This document shows positions 1-12,759 of a DNA stretch of 64,000 nucleotides, one piece after another. The translations under genes and the position numbers were made by a program. The notes below the pieces were generated by a model. That model was given only the letters and a program-made list of their open reading frames with translations. It was not told the DNA's origin and did not search any database. The stretch is from contig CM029120.1 in NCBI GenBank assembly GCA_016859345.1, positions 5,592,001 to 5,656,000 of the forward strand, given 5' to 3'. The stretch comes from Istiophorus platypterus. Taxonomy: Eukaryota > Chordata > Actinopteri > Istiophoriformes > Istiophoridae. Each line of letters begins with the position of its first letter. The first letter of the stretch is position 1.

Positions 1-1339
1 GGTGGATAAAGCCCAAACAGCATGCGGAGCGACCTCAGAGGATATCAATACTCTCCTTTTAAGTCCAGGCTGATGTAACTCCTACAGGGTTACAAGCTCT
101 TGAGGCAGTTTTATCCTGTGAGAGTCCATTTCTAGTACATTTAACCTTTAGCAAAATTCAGATCTTATGAAACAAAATGTAAACAAGTAAATGATCGTCC
201 AAATAGCTGAGTGAATAAAGTGATTTGGGTAGAAAACAATGTTTTGTGAGCTTTTGTGATCAGACGAGCAAACAGCTGCCCAACAGATATTATGCGTCCA
301 TTTGCCCTAGATCTGAAATGATCAGCAGGTTTGATGGATTGATCAATCGACAGAAAATTGGCAACTGGGGTGATAATCAATTTATCATTTAAGTCATTTA
401 AAAAAAACAAGAACAAAAACCCCACAAATTATCTTTTGGCTCTGGCTTTGTATAAATGTAAACATTCCCAACTCAAAAACTAAATGTTTGACCTCAGCTC
501 GAAACAAGCTAAGTGGATACGTCACCTTTGGCTTTTTTTTTGCAGATTGGACGTTTTTGACCCTTACGTGACACCGTACGGGCCAAGCTATCGACTAATG
601 GTTAAAATAGTGGACGGACAGGTGGGGCTGGTCGCAGCCCCAGTCAATCAGACTCCGGACGCCCAACACCTCGAAGATTTTAAACGAGTGGCACGGTTTG
701 CGGTCGTTCCTATTAAGTGCATCTCTAAGTGCTCACCATTTGCCCCCCCCGACCCCCGACCCCCCGACCCCCCGACCGGCTGCATGAGGCCTCGCTGTTG
801 AGACAGTTGCCGAGGGGAGAGAGAGCTGCCGCTCTGCTCATGGATCCCTCTCCTGCCCCCCCCCCCTAATTTTGGGAACGATGGTGGTGGTTGGGTTGGG
901 AGGGGGGGGTCCTGTTTGAGGGAGGCTATTTGAAACGGGAGTAAACATGGACTCAGCTGACACACGCAGAGGCTCAGCTGTTGCTGATTAATCACCAGGA
1001 GGCCGACGACTATACCGATATCAGTGTTACCTGAAGGGCCTGGTGGACTGGGGGGTGGGGGGGGGGGTCCCTGCTGGAGCACCCATAGGCCTTGCACAGT
1101 AACTTAGTAGGTGCATATAGGCCTGTGTGTGGGGATACTTTTATAACGTGTTTTCTGGGACTGATATTCATAAAGGACCACAGGAAACACTCGACTCCAA
1201 AATAAATAAACGAATGAATCAATAAATAAATAAATAAAAGCACATTTCAATTCCAACGGAGCCATGAAAAGGGGGCAACAACAACAATAAAAGCAGAAAT
1301 ACATTCAAATCAAATCTAAATAAGCTGAAGGAAGGAACA
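1..1339. other. left edge, no gene recognised
   Basis: AT-rich to about 480, then mixed sequence with C/G homopolymers (745-790, 850-910, 1,045-1,070). No exon supported. Confidence 0.5.
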
Positions 1340-1558
1340 ACGTTTTATTTTCTCCCCCAGGTGCTCAGCCAATCAGGGGCCAGGACGGGCTCGGCAGGCT
1401 GCGGCCGCCGGTATCCGGCCCTGGCGCGGACGGACGCCGACCGGTGGAAACGGCACACCCATGTCCGACGGCACCGCGGGCCCCACGCTCCCCACGCTCG
1501 GCCCCGGGGCATCGGGAAGCACCGGCACCACGACGCCGTTTTGTTTCGGGGGGGTTTC

Positions 1559-1592
<34 letters not shown>

Positions 1593-1990
1593 CGGACAGG
1601 TTAGGAGGGATGAGCAGGGATGAGGCGCCCCCCCCCCGGAGTGACGGACCACATCCAGCCCTCATCACTTACAGGCTCTATCGACTGGATCTGCACCTAC
1701 ACGGATCTTTTTCTTTCTTCCTTCCTCTTCTTCTCTAAATGCATCTGATGTGTCACATATTTCATTTTTAAATGCATTTCTCCTCTAATCCCGCCTATGA
1801 CCCGTGTTCAGCACCGGCTGTTGTCTCCGGGCTGCATCGCTCGTTAACACACAGATTATTTATCATCACTGAGTTTTTGCATCGTGCGCTATTCCGTGGT
1901 GACCTACCTGGATCCGTATTCCGGGGAGTTTATGTAGTGACTGCGAAATATAGCTCCCGTCCGCCCCCTTTTATTACTGTTGGCTTATTT

Positions 1991-2016
1991 TGTTGTTGTT
2001 GTTGTTGTTGTTGCTG
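1991..2016. repeat. (GTT)n microsatellite
   Basis: About eight TGT/GTT units followed by a T run and G run. Confidence 0.9.
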
Positions 2017-2950
2017 CTTGTTTTTTTTGGGGGGGATGTTTCGGCCGCTCAGATCAGTCTCGGAACCAGCTTCGCCGCGCGGATCCCCCGGAGTCGGGAA
2101 AGAGGAAAAACGTGCTCCTCGGACCAAAAAAAAAAAAAAAAGAAATCCCTCCCGGTGGAGCCGCTTGTGTCGTCCTCATGTACGGGAGAGAAGAGAGGCA
2201 GCCCCCCCCCAACCCACCCACCCCGACCCCCGGCCCCCCCCACCCCACCCCACCCACCCACCCCCCCAGCCCGAGCCCGCTCGGTTCCTGGCGATTGGAT
2301 CAGACCGGCCAGAGGTGATCGCCTTTTCGTCCTGTCTCCTGCCTCGGCGCCCTCCTCCCCAGATTCCTCCCCGTCTGACGGACTGACCGGGTCGCAGAGC
2401 TGTCAATGACGAGGGAGGAGGGAGAGGGGGTGGCGGGGGGAGGTTGGGGGTGGTGGTGGTGGTGGTGGAGGGTGTCGGTTGTGTAGGGGAGGGGGGGGGG
2501 GTGTCGGTATTTTAAGAAGGTTGCACGCACCCTCGGTAGGGATGGATCTTCCGAGCCCGTCCGAGCACCACGGCTCTCCCTCCTCCTGCAAGCCGTGAAT
2601 CAGCGCTCTCCTCCTCCTCCTCCGCCTCCTCCTCCTGCCTCCTCCTCCTCCTCCCGTCTCCGCCGCGATAGCGCAGGGAGGATAGGGGGGAGAAAAAATT
2701 TAAAAATCAAAAAAAAAAAAAAATGTAAAATCTCGGATGTGGTTTCTTGGAGGAAGGAGCCGCCGCCGCCGCCGCCGCGCAGCTCCCGTCCCGTTCCGCC
2801 GGCTCTGCTCCACCGAGGCGCCGCGACTGACCCCGACCGCTGCCTTCACATTTGGAGACGCGCTCCGCCGCGCACGCCGCCTCTTAAGTTACCACGTCTC
2901 CGTGCGCTCGGACTTTGCGCAGCACCATCGGAATAGCCTCGATCTGCGCC

Positions 2951-3050
2951 CCCCTCCCCTCCCCTCCTCCTCCTCCTCCTCCTCCTCCTCCTCCTCCTCC
3001 TCCTCCTCCTCCTCCTCCTCCTCTCCCTCCTCCTCCTCCTCCTCCTCCCC
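2951..3050. repeat. (CCT)n microsatellite
   Basis: Near-continuous CCT units, interrupted only by short CCCT variants; a purine:pyrimidine mirror tract. A shorter CTC-rich relative lies at 2,605-2,660. Confidence 0.95.
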
Positions 3051-3198
3051 CCAGCGCCGAGGGGCAAGTCCCGTTTTCCTGGAGCTCTCAGCGGCGGCCG
3101 GAGATGAGCCTCATCCATGTATTGTCATCATCATTAATCGGGCCTCTTCTCTTCGCGCGCGGCGGAGGTGTGAAATGGTTGCGCCCTGCAGCCCCCCC

Positions 3199-3287
3199 CG
3201 ACACCTCCCTCCCTCTGCCCCCCCCCCCGACACCTCCCTCCCTCTGCCCCCCCCCCCGACACCTCCCTCCCTCTCTGCCCCCCCCCT
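3199..3287. repeat. about 29-bp tandem repeat, three units
   Basis: Three units each made of CGACACCTCCCTCCCTCTG plus a C run, ending at the TATA box. The last unit has an extra CT. Confidence 0.85.
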
Positions 3288-3336
3288 TTATAAAAGTCCC
3301 ACAGACGGGCTCGGTTGGGCGCGCAGCTACGTCACC
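3287..3336 (-). promoter_or_regulatory. TATA box with CRE-like element
   Basis: TTTATAAAAG at 3,287-3,296 reads as a TATA box on both strands. GTGACGTA (3,329-3,336, minus strand) is a near-CRE. Spacing fits leftward transcription starting near 3,260. Confidence 0.35.
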
Positions 3337-4179
3337 ATCAGCTGAGAGAAGAAAACCTCCAACACAAACCCCCTGAATATCATTCAGGCCCCACAGCCCC
3401 TCCAGGACTGCTCACAGAGGGAGGGGGGAAGGAGGTGGGAGGGGGGAAGTAGGTGGGGGGGGGGTAAAAAAAAAAGGAAAAGAAACAAAAAAGGCCTGAT
3501 TGAGGCATCTCTCGCTGTTTTACCCTCTTTAGCCTCCTTCTCAGACTCTGGCCTGCTGATGTTCGGCCAGAGGAGCCACTGACGCTCATTTCTGGCCACG
3601 TGCCCCAGACCCCCCCACCCCCACCCCACAGACCACGGGGCAATGCAGCTGGGGGGGGGGGCAAGTGAAGCTGGGCCTCAAGTTCACCGAGCTCCTGCAA
3701 AATTATTACAATAAACAGATAATAAAATATGCAGCTCCTCGAGATTCTGTGATTAAAATGTGGATCATCTGCACAGAGACAAGCGCTATGCCCCCCCCCC
3801 CCCCCAAGTCACTGACAAAAATATATATATATTAATGGCACTTGTATATATATATTAATGGCACTATGAATCCATACATGGATATGGGGTTTTTGGGAAC
3901 TAAAAAAAAAAATCCATACAGAGATGAAGACATTTTTACGAGCGTCGCGTCTGTTTGCAGGATTTCATGTGATAAATTCTGTCACCAACCGCGGCCTGTG
4001 TTGGTCGGAGGTGTGAATCCGTATGGAGGCTGTTGGTGGCGGCGACTCGCTGATGTTTTCTTAAAAGCTAACTTAAAACTACTATCTTACTATTCTACTA
4101 TCTTAAAAACTAATTTCCCATTTCTCTTTGGCTGATTTATCTGAGCTCCACGGCTTTTGAATTGGAAACTTTAAATGTT

Positions 4180-4345
4180 GCTTAGCTTAGCACAAAGACT
4201 GAAAACAAGGGGAAACGGTTAGCATGGTTCTTCCGAAAGTAAAAAAAAAAAAAACAACACCTATCAGAACCTCAACATTTTACTAAGTGACGTAATATAT
4301 ATTTGATGGTTAATCTGTACATGATACAAAGTGTAATTGAAAAAA
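4180..4345. mobile_element. GCTTAGC element, forward orientation
   Basis: TTGCTTAGCTTAGCACAAAG, ACTGAAAACAAGGGGAAACG and GTTAGCATGGTTCTTCCGAA, then an A run and CACCTATCAGAACCTCAAC. Confidence 0.6.
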
Positions 4346-4394
4346 AAGAAAGACAAGTTCGGTTTGGCGTCTAGTTTTTGAAACGCCGCTGCCT

Positions 4395-4408
4395 GTTGCC
4401 CCGGTAAC
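4395..4408. promoter_or_regulatory. RFX X-box match
   Basis: GTTGCCCCGGTAAC fits GTNRCC-N2-RGYAAC without mismatch. No adjacent gene is recognised. Confidence 0.3.
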
Positions 4409-5223
4409 TGAACAACGACAACGAGACTCCACGCCAACACCCGGCAAAGGGGCCCTAACATGAAACCCCCAGTTCAACCGAAGCCTCACACTTAAACAGA
4501 CTTGAGAAAAAGTGCCATAGGACATAATAAGAAGTGAATTAACACAAATTACGTCAACAAATCCTGCTCACGGCCTCTGACAGTTCGGGCACATCCTCAC
4601 CAGCCGAATGCGCCTTTCTCCAGTTTCGCCAGTTGCAGTTGCAGTTGCATTGCACAAGCCAATGCCCCCCCCCAGTTAGATGCATGGCTAGCCAGCAGAT
4701 AATGAGCCTCCCTGGGATCACACTCCTCGATGCGGCCCAATCACCCATAACCGCCGCCGACGAGAACGACGAAGGCCCTGGAGACCGGGGATGTTAATAC
4801 GGCCACCACCTCTAATTACAGCATCACACAGGCCTGGAGAAGAAAGAAGAAAAAAAGAAAAGAAAGATAATCCAAGGGAAAACGAGCTGTATGTAGAATT
4901 AATAAAAGTATTAAAAAAGACCTTTAAATTAATAAGCCGTTAATCAATAATGAATTATCATTAATCCAAGCAGAAACAACATGGGGAGACTTGGAGCAGG
5001 CTTCTTATTGCGGTGAGCAGAGTCTGTTTTCTTTTGGGATGGAGCCTCTATGAAAAGCAGATAAAAGAAAAAAAAACGGAAAAAAAGAAAAATCACTCGG
5101 GTCGGATTTTAATCACGTCGTCTGGCGCCGTGGTGCAGGATCGTATTTGCCCGTTCGAGATTTCCAGGCTTGTTAAAGTTGAATAAGAAATTCAAAAACA
5201 GTCATTTTCCAAATGGATTGGCT

Positions 5224-5251
5224 GGGGGTGGGGGTGGGGGTGGGGGTGGGG
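5224..5251 (+). repeat. G-quadruplex-type (GGGGGT)n tract
   Basis: Five runs of four or five G separated by single T. This fits the intramolecular G4 pattern with one-base loops. Confidence 0.85.
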
Positions 5252-6327
5252 TTGAGCTGGGCTGGTCAGACGGCAACCCCCACCGCCGCCGCCCCCGCCC
5301 CTGCCGCCGCCGCCGCCCCCGCCCTCCATCCGCCCACCTTCCACTCCTGCGAGCTCTCGGTGGTGATTAAGGGATTATACCTGTGACCTGTAACCGACGC
5401 CGCCAGGTCTGCTCGTGCTGCCGGCGCTCGCCGAGGGTTTGGGGAGGCCCCCTGACTGCCGCGGCCCTGGAACCGACCAGTCGCATCGACTCTCTGACAG
5501 CAGGGTGGCTTCGCCTACCCTCTCCTTCCCGTTTCGGTTTGTTTTTTTCTGTTTTTGTTTTTCGGTACCCTCGCGGTACGCCTGACGGCGTTCCAGGCCA
5601 GGAGGCGATAGTGCTGCACCCGCACTTTGCGATGTGTATTTATTCCCCCTCTCCGTGCTGCGTTCGGTGCTCTGCACATGCTGATAATTCGTAGGCTCAG
5701 GTTGCAACAGCTTCGGTGGTGGTGGTGGGGGGGGCAGTGACACAGTGATCCTGACTGGCGAGGGGGTGAGGACGGGAGGGAGGGCTTAACACCAACATCA
5801 TCGCCCCGGGCGACGTCCACTTACGGTGGGCCGGTGATGAATTGCGAAGTTGTGAAATGAGAGAGGTGAGATGTCACCTCGCATCGGGATCTAAAGATCT
5901 TGAGGCCGGAGGGCCGCTTCCTAGCACTGCTGGTAAGCGTGTGTTTGGGGGGGGCAAGGGTGGGGGCGAGGGCGGGGGTCGGACGCAGAGCCGAGCGCCG
6001 GGTCCCTCGAGGACTCGGCGGAAAAGCTGCACGTCAGACCGTTCAAATTATACGAAAAAGAAGAAAAAGAAAACGAAAAGAAAGAAAAATCCTCAGTGGG
6101 CTGAACACGGGGTTTATTTGCTCCGCTCCTGAGATATTCTGGCTTTGACGTTTCTGCTGTTACCACCGGTGTGATGCAGGTGGATTGGATTTCCTGCCTG
6201 GTGTTCACAACTCCGAAAAATTAAACTGGAAAAACCCCAACAGCAAAACCTCTCGGCGGAAGGGGCTCTGATTACTGCGCAGCAATGATTCCCCCAAGTT
6301 TTGTGCTGTGTTATACATATATTATGG

Positions 6328-6331
<4 letters not shown>

Positions 6332-6387
<56 letters not shown>

Positions 6388-6388
6388 C
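6332..6388. repeat. (TA)n microsatellite
   Basis: Uninterrupted TA over about 50 bp, then a GTATATAC tail. Confidence 0.95.
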
Positions 6389-7589
6389 ACACCACTTATC
6401 ACATCTATGAGCAGTTCAGAACGATTCCCCTCTTCTGAGGCTGGTTGATTTGCAAAATGTTTGAAGGCCTCAAGAGGTAAAACCGTCTCACGCCACAAAA
6501 GAAACGCAAAGATTAGAGAAAATTTCTCAGAAGTTAATCTGATTTTGAGGTAGAATATTGTCTCGTCCCCTTTCTTAGGGCGGCGTCGGCCCAGAGACCG
6601 GCGCGGCCAAGTTGCACGTCACTGGGTGATTTACCGTGGATGGCGTGGCCCAAATCCACATGTCAAAAGTTCACCGAAGTGAAGCTACGTGAAAGCTCAG
6701 ACTTAGCTTTCGGATCCAGATCACTGAAATTCGCTGGCCTGGAATACATGTGCAGCGGGAGATGGGCGGGAGAGGAACACCAGCGCCGGCCCCGTCACAT
6801 CCGAGGAGCAGAGGATGAGTGTAGGAAAGTGGACTCCGCGCTCATCTGCTCTACAACCCCCCCGCGCCTTATGGTGCCGAATGAAAGAGAGACCGAACGG
6901 GAGGGATGAAGGGAGCAGTGTCCAGAACTAGGGGCCGGCGAGACGACACGAGATCGGGGCGGGGACGGCGGCTCGCTCCGAGGGCCTCGGCCTCGGCGTC
7001 TCCATGGCAACGCGTGGCCCCCATCGGGCCCCGGCCCCGGGGAGGAGGAGGAGGGAGGAAGCGATGGCAGCGATCTGTGCGCGTTCCGTCTGGCTCATTA
7101 TGTGGGGAATGGAGTGAAACGGCCGGGGGGTGCGTTTGTTCTGCGTGGACTACCCCTCAGCTGCCAAGCGTCCCTCTCTATTTATAGGAACGAAGCGAAA
7201 GAGGGAGAGAGAGCGAGCCTGAATAAAATAAACACAGGGGTCATTTCCCTGCTAACTTTCCTCCCTCGGTGTAGAAAAAGTCCTTTTTTTTCTTTAATGG
7301 CGCCTGACGCTGCAGCTCTGTCGGTGACATTCCAGTGAGTCCGTGGGGGGAGTTGAAGGTTGAGGCCGCCGCTGACCCGCGGCTTCGTTTTACGATCTGG
7401 GACAAAAGCCTGATAGAATAGATAGAATACACAGAGAGAATCATTTAGTCTGTGAGACGTCGCGTCTGAATGGATTTTGTTTTTAAAGAAACGTCATGAA
7501 ATGGCTCGTTGTGTCTGAAAGATATAATATCAACAAACTGAGAAAAATAACATCTGAGAAACCACAATCACCCAAAGGTCCCTCTACTT

Positions 7590-7890
7590 AACATGTAGAA
7601 CCGATTTATAAACTTTTGATAAATGGTTTATGATGCAGTATAGTGTGTGTTAAGCAGTGTTTATTAATGTAGTTTCTTTAACAACTACAGCTCCTCCTGT
7701 GGGACCACGTATAAGTGGATAATAATGCATGACAATATTACAGTTGTTAGTCAATATTGTGTGTTAATTTCACCCTAATGTGAATTTAAAATGCCCTCAT
7801 ATCCATGCAAAACTAGACTATAGGGCATTATAAAACATTTAATATCATAAACCACTGTTTGTATGGTTCTGGTAAAAGCTAAATAGGGGC
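7590..7890. mobile_element. MITE-like element with inverted ends
   Basis: The left end contains ATGGTTTATGAT (about 7,622-7,633). The right end contains its near reverse complement ATATCATAAACCAC, followed by TATGGTTCTGGT, matching the left AACCGATTTATA. AT-rich, non-coding, about 300 bp. Family not identified. Confidence 0.4.
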
Positions 7891-9398
7891 ACTTAGAGTT
7901 AAGCGCCAGCACCGAAAATTTTAACCGATACACAAACCAAATGATTTGTACAGTCGTGGCCTGAGTTATCGATTAGCAACGGTTAAAGCCTGCACACGTC
8001 TGGGAACAGGGGGAAACAACACGTGGCGTACACACAAATGCGGGGGGGGGTATATCAAACAAACAAACAAGCAAACAAAAACAAAGTAGAGGGATCAAAA
8101 TGTGTGTTTATGAGAAATGTCTATCAGCCGACGCATGTATATCGGATTCCTTTAAACACTCTTGAACATCAGCGAACCACCCGGCATCATGTGGACTAGT
8201 CCCTGCGGCCCGTGCGAGAATCTCTGCACGCGGCGACTCCTGGTGGTGGCGCCGGGGAGAGATGGCGGCAGCGGACAGCGGTGCACGCTCTGTCCTGCCG
8301 TGCATGAAAAACAATGAGAATCAGTGGGCAGACTGCGTCACATCGATCGTAAAAATAATTTAAAAAATAAATAAATAAATCGCGCACGTACAAAAAAAAC
8401 GCTCGCCGTAGCTGGTCAGGGTTGACCCCACGTTGACCCCACGCTGTCGGATGTCCCCAGCCATCGAGCTGTTTCAAAAGGAAACGCATCACACTGAGGA
8501 AGTAATTAATACTAACATAGAATATATATAATTCGTTGTTAGAGGAATCACCGGGAAATCCTCCGACGAGGCACAGACTATTCCGTATTTCCCCATTGAA
8601 CTGAATGATCATCTTTGTGAAAAATGGCTTTCTGTGAGGTAATACCAGTGGTGATTAATCACGGTCTGGGGGGTGTGTGGGTGTGTATGGGGGGTTGGTG
8701 GTGGGGGGGTGTTCTCCATTCATCAGGGGCCACGAAACGACCGAGCGCCAACCAGCTCTTCTGCGGAGTTTGTCCAGTGGCGGCGGCAGCATGAGAAACC
8801 TACTCACAGGGTTGCAGACCGGGGGGGTAGAAACCCTCCAGGGGCCCGATCCGGCTCTGGGGCCCCCTTGGAAGATGCCGAGGATTTTTTTCAGAACCGC
8901 AGTTGTCACGAGGCCCAGATTTTAAGCCAGTTACACGATTCTTGTTTCTCGGGCTTCATTAGTTCTCGCGCTCAGAAAACAGAGTCTGTAAATATTGAAT
9001 TTCATCCCCCTCTTTCTTTTTTCTTTTTTTTTTTTAGCCTTGTACGATGAATATTTAACCACGTTTTCTTGCATTTCCGAATGAAAAATTGAACAGCGAG
9101 TGAAGGGGTGGGCCTCCCCCCCCCTTTCTTCAAATCAGGACTCCAACGCATCATCACCCTTGGCAGGCGGCTAACAACGGCGGGGCCCTCCGGACCGACC
9201 CGTTCGGGCCTCCGACAGCTACGCCCATGCTGCGGCGCCGTGATGGAGGCGGAGCGCGCCGGGAGATATCTTTCACCGTGGCGCTCCCAGGTTTCCCTCA
9301 CATGGTTCATTTGGAGCAGAACGTACAGAGACGCTGTGAGGAAGTAGAGCTTCGCCCAATTAGTGAGGTTATGGACGGTTCGACAAACACATGAACAC

Positions 9399-9498
<100 letters not shown>

Positions 9499-12255
9499 GA
9501 CCTAAACAAATACCATATGATGTACATTTAACAAGGACATGGAGAAAAAAAAAGACCGAACAAGGAATATTTAGTCTGGAGCTCGGCTCAATATGTAGAT
9601 TTTCATGTGGAAAACCGGTGTTTGTCGTTAACGGTAAGTTCAATCAAATTATAAAAAAAAATAAACATCAAATATTAAAATAATAATAAATAAAAAGGCC
9701 CTGTCCACAGTTTTCATTGCAACTACTTTCTACAGAAGAAATAGCACTGATGAGAAAGAAAGGCTGGTTTGTGTCTTATCCAGAAGCTTGTCAAATTGAC
9801 ACTGCCCCCCCCACACACACACAGTCTAGATTTTTTATGTGGGCAAATCCGCACCGTTGAGAAAGTATGTTAAATCAGCTATCAGCAGTTCCTGTTTGCA
9901 ACTGACCCTTCGATGTACAGATGTAAGAAAACCCACGAAAAACAAAAACCCAAAAGAAAACAGGAATGAATTCTGGCCAGTTTTGGAAGTTATAACAATT
10001 AAGATTTCAAAGCGGATTTATGGATGTTTATCCGCAGAATATCGGGAAAAGTGATTTCAATTAAATTAATGCTTTTCCGGGAGGGAAAGCGACGTGCGTT
10101 CTGGTTTGCCGCCTTGTAACAGCAGCTGGCTGAGAGTCTAGATTAATCCACTCCCTCCAACACATCTGAGTGCGCGCTAATAAAAACTGTCACCGTTTCA
10201 GGAACCGAGCTATTGTCGTCTGCGGCGGGAAGCCTCGCGCTGCGCCGTCAGGCCGAGAGTCTGATAGCGCCGGAGGGAAATTAGACCACTAACTATCGGC
10301 TCATCGCTGGGGCGAAACCAGGATTAACTCTGAGCCGGCGTCCAAGAAAGAGTTTGTCAAATGTGGTTGCACTCGTGGAGAGATCTGGAGCAGATAAGCG
10401 ACCATATGCATTTGCTTAATCAACAAAGCTTCTTTATGCATGAAATCACGCAAAAAAAAAAAAAAAATATTTTGAAAAGTTTTTTGAAAAAAACAACAGC
10501 TCGAGAAGCTATCGATTCAAACACCCGTTTGACCTGCCACATCCTCCTGCACAGAAAGGGTCAGAGGTCAGAGGTCAGCTACAGAGCAGGCACCTTGGTA
10601 CTTGCGGGTTTTCAGTGGACTTCACGCTTCCATGTGAGTGAGGATTTGCCGCCTCCGTTTTTTCCAATAATTCAATGCCTCAGCACCGTGATGGTTTCGC
10701 CTCGAGCTCTGGGTAATTGTTCTGGGCAATTCTCACTGTTTCGTAAAACAACTGATCAATGAATGTAGAATATAATCAAGAGATTGCTCCAGAACGAAAA
10801 TAATTAGTCGTCGCAGTCCTACACAGAACAGTTAAAGATTAGTTCCACCTCAAATCCGACCAATACAGCAAAAATGCTTAATACACCAATAGACACAAGC
10901 ACCACTTTTTCCTGAAATGAGTCATTTTAATGTATTAAGTATATTTACCTGATTATATTTGCTGGTAATTCAGAATTTTTACAGCGTGGTATTAGTATTT
11001 CTACTTAGCTAATATATCAGCGTTTTTCTTCCACCACCACTTTTATTTGTAAACTGTTTGTAAAGATTGATCTTCTGCTAACACGTCTATACCTTTGAAC
11101 GAGTAAGATCTTTGAATGCATCACTTTTACCTCAGGTGTTTTTTTTTTCTTTCACATGACATCGTATACCTTCTTCCACAGCTGCAGCTGCACTAAAGGC
11201 CACAATCACTTACTATCATCGGGCTCCACACCTCTTCATCCTCGCAGTCAGGGAACGGCCGCGTCCTCGCTGCAGTCCTGATTTCTCCTCTTTCGGACGC
11301 CGTGTATCTAATCAAAAACAGCCCAGGGGCAGCCAGTGGAGCATCTGGAATAAATGCACGATTCACCTCTAAGATTAGCGATGCGACGGCATGCGGCTCT
11401 TCTAAAAGGTGCTTGTGGTGATTGTAGAGAGGCCTCTCCACAAACACCCACACTCATTTTGTTTTTCTTTAAATCAACACACAGCCCAACAAGGAAGGAA
11501 AAGCATCAGTGGGATCTGCTAATCCTTTGACAAATGACTTGATTGCTCTGCCTTTTTTTTTTCCTTCCCCCCATTCAGGTCTGCGTGTTGGACCAGAGGC
11601 CCTCGCTCTGCCTCGACACCGAAAAAATACCGACGATGAAGCGAGCACTCGACTACCGGATCCCTTTCCGTAAAGGCCCCGTGCATGAATAAAATATAAT
11701 CCTCTAATAGCTGTTGCTTCCCATAAAAATCGGCTTTAAAAGAAAAAAAAATTCTTTTGATTATAGCAAACGTATCCCGAGACGTTGTCACACAGACCTC
11801 TACACCTGAAGAATATTCATTACATCCATGGTTCGCGAGCTGAATGAGGTGAGGCGGTGCAAAGCTCGTCTGTCGCTCACAAAAACATTAGTTATACATA
11901 CTGATGAGAAGATATTGCAGCATGAGGCAAAAATCGTGTTCTTTTGTTTTGCAGGACAAAAAGAAAACAAAAAACCACAGGAAAAAAAAAAAAACAAGCA
12001 AAAAGGTAATACTACTTCCATTAGAAACGTAATAAATCCACCGCATTGCAAAGTATTAACTGTCAGAGAAACAGATTACTGTCGAGACCTATAAAGCCCC
12101 AAGAAAGGCTTGACGGTTGCGTTATTTATTCTTCTGTACTTTCGACTGGTAAATCAATGCGATACAGTTGTAAACAACAGACTCGCCGCATCTACAGACT
12201 TTTGTCAAAAACAAAAATTAAGAGTAAAAGTAGCAATTTGGATCAATAGTAATAA

Positions 12256-12261
12256 TTTATT
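12256..12261 (-). terminator. probable cox16 poly(A) signal AATAAA
   Basis: AATAAA in transcript sense, about 385 nt after the cox16 stop, with a U-rich stretch downstream. Another AATAAA lies at 12,125-12,130. Which is used cannot be told from sequence. Confidence 0.45.
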
Positions 12262-12645
12262 GAGACATGGATCAAACATTGAAATATGTGTTTCCGTGTG
12301 CATGGGTACGGGTGCAGCAGGACACAGGTGTGCCACCTGCTGGTTGTCATTATTACAAACTCCTGATCAGACTGGACGAAAACCGACCATCAGAAGGCTT
12401 CTTTATACTTTTGTGTGTGAAGCTACAAGAATGAGTGGATGTTTCTTTAAATTTGTGGCTCACCTTGAACTTATTTCAAGGTTTTGAGCTCACCGGGGTG
12501 CAGTTTTAACCATTAGCGGCCCCGATTGCTTGAAGAACGCGGCGCCTGCCATTGTTTGGTCGCCACGGACTCCGCCCGCTCTGGCCTGGTCCGTACTGCC
12601 GCGGCGTTTGCATGGCCTGTCAGGCCCGGCGCCCCCCCCCAAGCC

Positions 12646-12759
12646 TCAGTCTTTTTGGCTCTGCCTGGACCGCTGCTGCTCCTGATACTCCTTGGAGTCT
12701 TCCCAGGGACGAGGACCACGGATGTTCTTCCACTCGTCCAAATTAATCTCCTTCATCTT
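12646..12759 (-). CDS. cox16: cox16 exon 4 (C terminus and stop)
   Basis: 114 nt including TGA. Acceptor CCTCTGCAG. Encodes residues 70-106: KMKEINLDEWKNIRGPRPWE then DSKEYQEQQRSRQSQKD. The invariant NIRGPRPWED motif identifies the family. Confidence 0.95.
   Translation of the reverse strand, partial: KMKEINLDEWKNIRGPRPWEDSKEYQEQQRSRQSQKD

Larger units (their letters stand above)
1340..3345. promoter_or_regulatory. GC-rich, CpG-containing block, probable promoter of an unidentified neighbour
   Basis: Dense CpG at about 1,370-1,530 and 2,040-3,200, interrupted by CCT, GTT and G/C homopolymer tracts. At the right end a TATAAA-type box is readable on both strands (about 3,287-3,295). A CRE-like site (TGACGTA on the minus strand, 3,329-3,335) lies about 40 bp upstream of the TATA box for leftward transcription. 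No coding exon is recognisable on either strand, so the gene and its direction are unknown. In mammals the gene 3' of COX16 is SLC8A3 with its 5' end facing COX16; conservation of that order here is only a hypothesis. Confidence 0.4.

Noticed and set aside
484..801. Plus-strand open frame preceded by a T tract and CAG, resembling an exon (LDVFDPYVTPYGPSYRLMVK)
   Set aside because: The acceptor looks plausible but the peptide matches no family I know, no partner exon is seen, and the frame runs on into C homopolymers. Not enough to call coding.
2595..3376. Poly-Ser and poly-Pro open frames over the CCT repeat
   Set aside because: Direct translation of a trinucleotide repeat in a CpG-rich block; no start context or family match.
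8196..8612. 138-codon minus-strand frame left of cox16
   Set aside because: No homology recognised, no supporting splice structure, and composition like surrounding intergenic DNA.
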